9,974 nt of DNA, taken from Clostridia bacterium (GTDB lineage: Bacteria > Bacillota > Clostridia > Saccharofermentanales > UBA5734). Every line of letters begins with the position of its first letter. Position 1 is the stretch's first letter. The notes beneath the pieces were generated by a model. It saw nothing but the letters and a program-made list of their open reading frames with translations, was not told the origin of the DNA and did not search any database. The translations under genes and the position numbers were made by a program. The stretch is taken from assembly GCA_018056585.1 (NCBI GenBank), contig JAGPFK010000025.1, positions 1 through 9,974 of the forward strand, in the 5' to 3' direction. Shown here in pieces: positions 1 through 6,600 of the stretch.

Positions 1-1
1 G

Positions 2-502
2 CTTAACGGAGCGAAAGAAACACAAACGAAGCGGAAGCCTGCGATCAAATCCGTTTCTAAAAAGCATGCGGGCAAAGGGAAGAGGAAAGAAAAAATACCC
101 CCTCATCAATACGTCAGTTCAGATGGTCTCGTCATCCTGGTTGGGCGGAATAATTTGCAAAATGACTGGCTTACCTTCCATGTGGCAGCCAAAGATGACC
201 TCTGGCTCCATGTTCAGAAAATACCCGGATCCCATGTGATTATCAGGACCAATCAACGTCCTGTTCCAGACCGCACACTGGAAGAAGCAGCGTCTATTGC
301 TGCCTATTATTCACAAGCGACACGCTCCACCCGATTTCAGAGTGATCAGGCCAGTGCTCACAAAGTAGCCGTTGATTATTGCCCGGTCTCACATGTGCGC
401 AAGCCGCCCGGAGCCCGGCCAGGGATGGTCATTTACAACCACCATCAGACGCTGTTGGTCACGCCGGCTCTGCCGGATGAGCAAAATGATGTTTCAGATT
501 GA
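2..502 (+). CDS. rqcH: RqcH (NFACT / FbpA-like) ribosome quality control factor, C-terminal part
   Basis: The frame is open from base 2 to the TGA at 500-502, so this is the last 166 codons of a gene that starts outside the window. The first ~35 residues are a lysine-rich linker. Then comes an NFACT-R domain: the YVSSDGLVILVGRNN segment, the KDDLWLHVQKIPGSHVI block, and the closing HVRKPPGARPGMVIY signature. In the family, RqcH binds the 50S subunit carrying a stalled peptidyl-tRNA and recruits tRNA-Ala to add C-terminal alanine tails that mark the peptide for degradation. The N-terminal NFACT-N, HhH and coiled-coil regions that carry most of that activity are not visible. The residues between the AAYYS helix and the VDY strand look slightly longer than I remember for the family. 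The 3' end converges on and overlaps queH. An internal TTG at 155 is in frame but lies inside the conserved domain, so it is not a real start. Confidence 0.93.
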   Translation, partial: LNGAKETQTKRKPAIKSVSKKHAGKGKRKEKIPPHQYVSSDGLVILVGRNNLQNDWLTFHVAAKDDLWLHVQKIPGSHVIIRTNQRPVPDRTLEEAASIAAYYSQATRSTRFQSDQASAHKVAVDYCPVSHVRKPPGARPGMVIYNHHQTLLVTPALPDEQNDVSD

Positions 503-1135
503 TGTTTTGTCCCCGGCTTCTTCAAGGGCTCTTAATTCCGATTGAATCTGACATGAAAACTTGGAATCTTCAATCGAGGGTAAACAACCGCAATAGCGCT
601 GCCGATACAGCTTGTCTTCTCTTGCCAGCTGCTGTCCTTTTGCGTAAAAAGGCCTCAGATCACAGTAAAGGAAGCGTACATGATGCGTGAAAGCCGCTTC
701 TGTGGCTGCTTCTATCAAGGCTTCATGATTCTGAAAAGGGCTGATCAGCAAGGTGGTTGTAAATCCGGTCAGCCCAAGCTCTGCCGTTTTGGCCGCAGCC
801 GCGGATAGGCGGCGTCTATAGCACATGCGGCAGCGGTTTTCACGTGTTCCGGTCCAGTTCACCCACGGCTCCGGATCACAGTCTGATTCATAAAGAGCGT
901 CGATACCCAGTTTCTTGGTAAGATCAAGAAAAGTATCCAGCCGTCGCTTCTGCTCCACGGCCGGATGAATGTTTGGGTTATAAAACCAGGGTATAAACGA
1001 ACGACCTTCCAGGATCCATTGCCTTGCCGGATATTCCAGGCAAGGGCCGCAGCAGGCATGAACCAAAAACTGGCTTTCCGGAGGCACCGAAGAAAGATCA
1101 TCGCAGGCCGGCTTGAATACAGACGAGTCATTCAT
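494..1135 (-). CDS. queH: Epoxyqueuosine reductase QueH (formerly DUF208)
   Basis: This 213-residue protein catalyses reduction of epoxyqueuosine to queuosine at position 34 of tRNAs with GUN anticodons, the last step of de novo queuosine synthesis, in the cytoplasm. It is the non-cobalamin alternative to QueG. Visible family signatures are HACCGPC near residues 26-32, FYNPNIHP at 51-58, the CRMC pair at 102-105 in a GTRENRCRMC context, the SPFQNHE block at 132-138, and YCGC at 181-184. These conserved cysteines are the expected iron-sulfur and iron ligands. The ATG at 1135 is bounded by an in-frame TGA three codons upstream. An AAGGAG lies 12 bases before the start, a rather long spacing. 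It is the last gene of the ruvC-ruvA-ruvB-queH run, 21 bases after ruvB, so it is probably co-transcribed. Its stop codon sits inside the end of rqcH on the other strand. No queA or tgt gene is in the window. Confidence 0.95.
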   Translation of the reverse strand: MNDSSVFKPACDDLSSVPPESQFLVHACCGPCLEYPARQWILEGRSFIPWFYNPNIHPAVEQKRRLDTFLDLTKKLGIDALYESDCDPEPWVNWTGTRENRCRMCYRRRLSAAAAKTAELGLTGFTTTLLISPFQNHEALIEAATEAAFTHHVRFLYCDLRPFYAKGQQLAREDKLYRQRYCGCLPSIEDSKFSCQIQSELRALEEAGDKTSI

Positions 1136-1156
1136 CCAATATCAACGCTCCTTCTT

Positions 1157-2287
1157 TTACGTCAATTCGTCCAATGTCAGCTGGTTTGAATCTGTCTGAT
1201 TGTTGCCGGTATAAAGGTGCCCCAAGCCACGCAGTTTTTGCTCGTAAGTATCGGAACAGGGTATGCCCAGATGATCCCAGCCTAAGCGTGTCAACACACG
1301 ACCGCGTGGTGTCTTGGCTAAAAAACCGATTTGCATCAGATAAGGTTCATACACATCCTCGATGGTCAAAGGATCTTCACCCGTACAGGCAGCCAGGGTA
1401 TCCAATCCAACGGGGCCACCGCCAAACATCTGGATCATGTTCAACATCAAGCGGCGGTCTGTTGCATCGAGGCCTCGTTCATCGATTTCAAGCGCTTTGA
1501 GCCCGTACATCGCAACCTCGCCGTCGATGACATTTTTGCCTTGGATCTGGGCAAAGTCCCGGATACGCTTGAGCAAGCGGATGGCGATGCGTGGCGTGCC
1601 ACGACAGCGGCAGGAAATGATATCGAGCCCATCTCTGTCAATGCCAATATTCAAAATGGCCGCATCACGCTGCAGGATCTGGCTGATTTCTTCCGGCTGA
1701 TACAATTCCAGTCTGTTGATCATACCAAATCTATCCCGGAGTGGCGCTGTCAGCAAACCAGCCCGGGTGGTCGCCCCGATCAAAGTAAAGTGCGGCAGAT
1801 CCAACCGGATGGAACGAGCGCCAGGTCCCTTCCCGATGATGATATCAAGCGCAAAATCTTCCATGGCCGGGTAAAGTATTTCTTCAACACTTCGGTTCAA
1901 TCGATGAATTTCATCAATAAAAAGCACATCACGTTCTGCCAGGTTGGTTAAAATAGCCGCCAGATCGCCTGGTTTTTCAATGGCTGGGCCGGTTGTCACA
2001 CGCATTTGAACACCCAGCTCATTGGCAATGATGCCTGCAAGCGTTGTTTTACCCAAGCCAGGTGGTCCATAGAGCAGAACATGATCAAGCGACTCTGATC
2101 GCTGTCTGGCTGCCTCAATAAAGACTTTCAGGTTTTCCTTGACACGGGCTTGCCCATAGTACTCATCCCAGTGCAACGGCCTCAAAGTGGCCTCATCCCG
2201 GTCTTCAGGGCGTCTTTCGCGTCCGATTAGCCGTTCTTCATCAGAGTCGGAGCCGGATGGTTCATGAAAGGCTTTGTCGTTCATCAC
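1157..2287 (-). CDS. ruvB: Holliday junction branch migration ATPase RuvB
   Basis: This AAA+ motor forms hexameric rings on either side of a RuvA-bound Holliday junction and pumps DNA through it. In the 376-residue product I see Walker A GPPGLGKT at 74-81, Walker B with DEIH at 126-129, sensor 1 GATTRAG at 172-178, PLRDRF at 183-188 where the arginine finger is expected, and sensor 2 GTPR near 231-234. A C-terminal winged-helix domain follows, with the family block EPYLMQIGFLAKTPRGR. It is longer than typical RuvB (about 330-350) because of an acidic, low-complexity N-terminal stretch of ~30 residues and a ~30-residue tail. The start is either GTG 2287 (GGAGG 10 bases upstream, TAA stop codon immediately before it) or ATG 2284, the next codon; spacing favours the GTG. 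It lies 35 bases downstream of ruvA. Confidence 0.97.
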   Translation of the reverse strand: MMNDKAFHEPSGSDSDEERLIGRERRPEDRDEATLRPLHWDEYYGQARVKENLKVFIEAARQRSESLDHVLLYGPPGLGKTTLAGIIANELGVQMRVTTGPAIEKPGDLAAILTNLAERDVLFIDEIHRLNRSVEEILYPAMEDFALDIIIGKGPGARSIRLDLPHFTLIGATTRAGLLTAPLRDRFGMINRLELYQPEEISQILQRDAAILNIGIDRDGLDIISCRCRGTPRIAIRLLKRIRDFAQIQGKNVIDGEVAMYGLKALEIDERGLDATDRRLMLNMIQMFGGGPVGLDTLAACTGEDPLTIEDVYEPYLMQIGFLAKTPRGRVLTRLGWDHLGIPCSDTYEQKLRGLGHLYTGNNQTDSNQLTLDELT

Positions 2288-2322
2288 TTAATGAATGCCT
2301 CCATTCGTGTTTCCCTTTTATC

Positions 2323-2922
2323 TTACCGCATCAGCTGCCTAAGTGCCAATCGGATCATATCCTCAAGCCCCAAAGCCTCATCCGCAACGTCTGAAACAGC
2401 CTTTGCGGCCTCGGTGCTGGTGTAACCGAGTACAATCAGGGCACTGGTTGCTTCCGATTGCATGGATTGGCCACCCGCGGAAACGGCATGAGCGGCCTCG
2501 GGAACCTCCGGCAAACCGGCGTTTTTCACTTTATCCTTTAACTCCAGGATCAAACGTTCGGCACTTTTTCGCCCGATACCCCGCACACGCATCAATGTCT
2601 TGACATCTCCCTGAAGGACAGCCATTGCAAACTGTCCTGGTGTTAAAACGCCGACGATGGTGCTGGCCACTTTGGGACCAATGCCACTGACAGTCAACAG
2701 CAATTCAAAAAGCCGTAAATCCTCTACAGTCGGAAAACCATAGAGAGCCATCATGTCTTCACGCAAATACAGGTAAGTATGAATCAGGGCTGTTTCCCCA
2801 CACGCTGGAAAGCGACCAAGCAACTCAGGCGCCGCATAAATACGATAACCAATCCCCTGATTTTCAATGATCAGACTGTCCGGCTGACGCGAAACAATGG
2901 TTCCGCGAACAAAAGCATACAT
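2323..2922 (-). CDS. ruvA: Holliday junction DNA helicase accessory protein RuvA
   Basis: RuvA forms tetramers that hold a Holliday junction in an open square and load RuvB. The 199 residues match the full family length and three-domain plan. An N-terminal OB-fold (about 1-63) starts MYAFVRGTI and carries the acidic pin, E55-D56, at the same numbers as in the E. coli protein. Two helix-hairpin-helix motifs follow, SGIGPKVA at 79-86 and RGIGRKSA at 114-121. After a flexible linker comes the C-terminal RuvB-binding three-helix domain (about 150-199, with the typical SALIVLGY sequence). The ATG overlaps the ruvC stop by one base (TAATG), so translation is likely coupled. A strong AAAAGGAGG with GGAGG nine bases before the ATG supports the start. 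Confidence 0.97.
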   Translation of the reverse strand: MYAFVRGTIVSRQPDSLIIENQGIGYRIYAAPELLGRFPACGETALIHTYLYLREDMMALYGFPTVEDLRLFELLLTVSGIGPKVASTIVGVLTPGQFAMAVLQGDVKTLMRVRGIGRKSAERLILELKDKVKNAGLPEVPEAAHAVSAGGQSMQSEATSALIVLGYTSTEAAKAVSDVADEALGLEDMIRLALRQLMR

Positions 2923-3440
2923 TATGGGTATCCTCCTTTTGCCAGCGCGCTTTCTTTATTGCCTGAATGAGCATGACAAATAGCAATGGCCAGTGCATCG
3001 GCGGCATCGTCCGGTCGGGGTAAGGTTTGTAGATTCAGGAGAATGCGGACCATTTGCTGAACTTGCTGTTTGTCCGCACCGCCATAGCCGGTTACCGCCA
3101 ATTTCACCTGTTTGGGCGTATATTCAAAGACCGGCAAACCGGCACGCGCACCGCTGACTACAGCAACGCCGCGCGCCTGCGCTGTCCCAATGCCTGTTTT
3201 TGTATTTCGTGAAAAAAACAATTCTTCCACGGCAACAACATCCGGTTTAAAGGTCGCGATCAATTCATCGAGCCGATTACTGATTTTCAAAAGCCGATCT
3301 GAGAAGTAATCGCTGGATTGTGTCCGAATCACACCACTGACCAGGTAATGCAAGGCGCGGTTGCTATACGTGATGATCCCATAGCCGGTGATCGCGTAGC
3401 CCGGATCAATGCCAAGGACGGTTTGTTTTTTATCATTCAC
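2922..3440 (-). CDS. ruvC: Crossover junction endodeoxyribonuclease RuvC
   Basis: RuvC is the dimeric resolvase that nicks opposing strands of a Holliday junction in the RuvAB complex. The 172-residue product has the RNase H-like fold signatures and all four metal-binding acidic residues: D12 in the LGIDPG strand, E72 in AVEELFF, and D145 and D148 in DDAADALAIAICH. Conserved ARGV (89-92) and YTPKQVKLAVTG (107-118) segments also match. The start is GTG 3440: the product begins just before the first catalytic strand, and AAAGGAG and AAGGAG repeats (complement at 3445-3457) sit directly upstream. An ATG at 3436 is in another frame. It is the first gene of the operon and is read divergently from the glucan synthase gene. 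Confidence 0.97.
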   Translation of the reverse strand: MNDKKQTVLGIDPGYAITGYGIITYSNRALHYLVSGVIRTQSSDYFSDRLLKISNRLDELIATFKPDVVAVEELFFSRNTKTGIGTAQARGVAVVSGARAGLPVFEYTPKQVKLAVTGYGGADKQQVQQMVRILLNLQTLPRPDDAADALAIAICHAHSGNKESALAKGGYP

Positions 3441-3444
3441 AAGG

Positions 3445-3457
3445 CTCCTTCTCCTTT
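3445..3457 (-). promoter_or_regulatory. Tandem ribosome binding site of ruvC
   Basis: On the minus strand two overlapping Shine-Dalgarno-like sequences follow each other, AAAGGAG then AAGGAG. Their GGAG cores lie about 10 and 4 bases before the GTG start at 3440. The distal copy has the better spacing. This decides the GTG start, since no in-frame ATG lies between it and the first catalytic strand. Confidence 0.6.
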
Positions 3458-3460
3458 ATC

Positions 3461-3472
3461 AAACAATCGTTC
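3461..3472 (-). promoter_or_regulatory. Candidate LexA (SOS) operator upstream of ruvC
   Basis: Read on the minus strand the bases are GAACGATTGTTT. This differs by one base from the Bacillus-type LexA/DinR core GAAC-N4-GTTC, and it fits the GAAC-N4-GTTT form that I recall for Clostridioides difficile LexA sites. It lies between the predicted -10 (3475-3480) and the ruvC ribosome binding site, over the expected transcription start, where a repressor would block initiation. ruvAB genes are SOS-regulated in E. coli and Bacillus subtilis. No lexA gene is visible here and I cannot test binding. Confidence 0.35.
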
Positions 3473-3474
3473 TC

Positions 3475-3503
3475 ATCGTAACACATATGATCGCATCGAA
3501 CAA
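3475..3503 (-). promoter_or_regulatory. Candidate sigma-A-type promoter for ruvC-ruvA-ruvB-queH
   Basis: On the minus strand TTGTTC (complement at 3498-3503) is followed after 17 bases by TACGAT (complement at 3475-3480), preceded by TGT as in an extended -10. The -35 matches the consensus in only three of six bases and the -10 in four of six, so the spacing and the TG extension are the main support. The start of transcription would fall near 3468, leaving a leader of about 28 bases. Confidence 0.4.
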
Positions 3504-3509
3504 TCGGTT
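3498..3509 (+). promoter_or_regulatory. Second degenerate LexA-like half-palindrome over the ruvC -35
   Basis: The bases GAACAATCGGTT share the 8-mer AACAATCG with the site at 3461-3472, 37 bases away in the same orientation. Against GAAC-N4-GTTC the right half has two mismatches. It overlaps the predicted -35 of ruvC. It may be a weak second operator, or the 8-base repeat may be chance in a short AT-rich spacer. Confidence 0.2.
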
Positions 3510-3528
3510 GCTTCATGGATCCATTACA

Positions 3529-3562
3529 TTGTTTTCCTAAATCACAACAGATTTGTTATACT
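3529..3562 (+). promoter_or_regulatory. Candidate promoter of the cyclic glucan synthase gene
   Basis: TGTTATACT at 3554-3562 is a good extended -10 (TGn plus TATACT, five of six consensus bases). Possible -35 elements upstream are poor: TTGTTT at 3529-3534 is 22 bases away and TTTTCC at 3532-3537 is 19 away. If transcription starts about seven bases after the -10, near 3569, then the ATG codons at 3567 and 3570 cannot serve as starts. This supports initiation at 3603. Confidence 0.35.
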
Positions 3563-3587
3563 GTTCATGATGCAAAAAAATGTAGAT

Positions 3588-3593
3588 GGAGTG
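3588..3593 (+). promoter_or_regulatory. Ribosome binding site deciding the glucan synthase start
   Basis: GGAGTG ends nine bases before the ATG at 3603. The alternative starts ATG 3567 and ATG 3570 have no purine-rich sequence upstream, so this site favours 3603. The GTG at 3591, which is also in frame, is itself part of the site. Confidence 0.5.
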
Positions 3594-3602
3594 ATTGTCT
3601 TC

Positions 3603-6600
3603 ATGCCTTTGTTTCTGAATCCGCTTTCTATTGAATTATCTCCCCGCCATTTTATAACGGCGGTCATTGTTTTATTGATCTTATGGCTATTATGGCGAAT
3701 CGGTCGTTTGTTTCGCCAGTACACCCGTCATCAGCTGATCTGGTCTTCCGGATTTGAACGTCAAGTCAGCGATCTGAATGAGCAAGAAGCGCGGCAGCAT
3801 ATGCGCCAGATTGCGCAGCAGCACAAACATGCGCGTCGGGCTAAAAGCGGTGTCATCCGGTCTGTGCATCAATCTGTCTATTTCAGATTGAAACTTTTAC
3901 GTTATCAACTGCGGAAAACACCGGTTGAAATTATTGCAATCATGCCGGCGTCTTTATGGGTTTTTGAAAATTACCACTTACTTTATCGTGAGTTAAAGAA
4001 CTTTCAGGCCGTTGGCGGCTCCCGTCGCTTCAGCCGACTGCCACGTTTGAATGATGGCCCCGCTAAAGGCTATCCAAGGGTGTATGCGTTAGCCAAAGAG
4101 ATCATCGCCATCAGCTACCACCTGGACGCGCCCCTTTTGCGCGATCTGTTGATGGCATATCAGGAAGAGCAGGAGCTTTCCATCTCAGAACTTTGGGCTT
4201 TCCAGAACATTCTCAGTCTTTGCCTGCTGGAAGAAATCATTCGCGAAACGCAGAAGATCCTTCAGACCATTAAAATAAAAACAAAGGCTGAATCTGACCT
4301 CGCAAAAATCATGCCACTCGTTTTAAAGCGTGAACAAGATCTGACATCTATCCTGAGTGGGCATCTGTCAGATGATCTGATCCGTAATCCCCTATATTGT
4401 GTCCATCTTATCCACCGACTCAAAACTCTCTCCGTGGATGACGCAGAACTGCTATCCTGGCTGAATCACCAGCTGGGAGCAGATCAATGCCCCGGGAATG
4501 ATTGGATTTCTTACTTGGTGAGTCAAGAAAGCCGTTTTGAGGCCAATTCCGAAGCCTTGATCAGCGCCTTGATGACCAGTCTCAAAACGGTCAGTGATCT
4601 CAATTGGGAAAGCCTGTTTTCCAAAGTTTGTAAAGTTGACGCTACGTTGTCTTCGGACCCGGTTTATGAAAAGATGACCAGTGAATCAAAAAGTCAATAT
4701 CGAGCGGTGATCGAAAAGCTATCCAGACAAAGTCAGATACCTGAAAGTCAAATTGCTCAGGAAGTCGTCCATCTGGCCGCTGAATCATCCGGTGATGCAA
4801 AAAAAGGACACGTCGGCTACTATCTTTTCCCGCCTGGCTATTACCTTTTGCTCGATCGTTTATTCGGGACAGGTCAGCGTCGCCGGATTTTAGATAAACT
4901 CAACTGGTTTGTCACACGATCAGCCTATTTTTTGTTTATCGTCGCCGCTCTTACGGTCATTCTTTTTCTGTCTGATCACTTTCTGATCAGGCCCTTCGGT
5001 GCCGGCAGGACAGCCGAGGTCGTTCTGCTTATCTTTCTTTTCCTTCCAGCCTGTGACCTTGGCATTTTCCTCGCTAATTTCATATTTACCCGTCTCGTCA
5101 AACCCAAACCCCTTCCGGCCCTTGATTTTACGTCTTATATTCCGGAAGAATGCCGAACTTTTGTTGTCATGCCGGTTATTATCAACAAGCCGGAACAAGT
5201 TTTAACTTATGCCCGCAAGCTGGAGATCTATTATTTGGCTAACCGGCACAAGAACTTACATTTCGCACTTTTGGTTGACTATCCCGATGCAGAAAAGGAG
5301 ATCATGCCGGAGGATGAAGTCATCCTGAAACTGAGCATTGAAGCCATCTCGGAACTCAATAGCCGCTACATCGATAAACCCAGTCGCTTTTATCTTTTTA
5401 CAAGACCCCGAAAATGGAATCCCTCACAAAACTGCTGGATGGGTTGGGAAAGGAAACGGGGTAAGCTGGAAGCGTTCAACGCCTTCCTCTGTGGTGAGGC
5501 AAATCCTGGCATTGATTTAATCATTGGGGATGAGGAAATCATAAAGAAGGTCCGTTATATTATTACACTGGACGCGGACACCGAGTTGCTCCGTGACGGA
5601 GCCGCTCAACTCATTGGAATCATGGCCCATCCCCTAAACAAGCCCTGCATTGATCCGGTGAAGAACAGGATCACAGAAGGCTACGCCATCGTACAGTCGG
5701 AAATCAGAACGCGTATTTCTTCTCAATCAGCAAGTTTGTTCGCGAAGTTTTTTTCAGGCCAGGCCGGAATCGATCCATACGCTTCTGTTGTTTCGGATCT
5801 GTACCAGGATTTGTTTTCCGAGGGGATCTATACGGGGAAAGGCATCTATGATCTTCTTGTTTTTCATCGACTGCTCGGCGGGGTTATTCCTGAAAACAGC
5901 GTATTGAGCCACGATCTTCTCGAAGGCAGCCTGGCTCGCTGCGCTTTTGCCAGTAAAGTTAAACTTTTAGACAGCTGCCCGGCCAGCGTAATCTCCTATG
6001 CTCAAAGAGAGCATCGATGGATTCGGGGGGATTGGCAGCTTTTACCCTGGATCTTTTCCAAATCCGCGATTAATGGTTTATCTCGCTGGAAAATGATAGA
6101 CAATTTACGCCGCAGCCTGAAATGGCCGGCATTGTTATCGTTGCTTTTCGTCAATATCCTGCTTTTACCTGATCAATTCTGGCTCAGCTTGATCTTTTGT
6201 TTTGCTGAACCCATCCTCTTAATTGCTCAATATCTGATCCGGCTTATATGGCGAAGGATTTTAAATCCAACCGCACGATTTGCCAGGCGTGTCATTTATG
6301 AGCAGCTCAGTACGCTGGTTGTTCAGCCCCTTTTAAATTTCATCCTTCTTCCGTACCGGGCCTATCTGGCTCTTGATGCCATCATTCGCACGATTTATCG
6401 TCTTTTGATCAGCAAACGAAATTTATTGGAATGGCAGACAGCTGAAGCAATTGAAATGAATTTGCAGAACAGATTATCCGACGACTATAAAAGAATGGCT
6501 TTTTCACCAATGGCCGGGCTCGTCCTTTTAGTCCTTTCCTGGATTCAAGTCAGACCGCCTGTTCTGATTTTTTGGCTGGCTGTCTCTTTTTCTTTTGTTT

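Noticed and set aside
464..476. Perfect small hairpin CCGGC-TCT-GCCGG near the rqcH end, considered as a terminator
   Set aside because: The stem is only five base pairs, it lies inside coding sequence, and no T-tract follows on either strand.
1331..1951. Plus-strand frame of 206 codons across ruvB
   Set aside because: It is the complement of the conserved RuvB ATPase coding region and resembles no protein family.
3542..3872. Short minus-strand frames at the 5' end of the synthase gene that could suggest a small gene next to ruvC
   Set aside because: They overlap the N-terminal helix and following region of the synthase, have no ribosome binding site that I can see, and no recognisable product.
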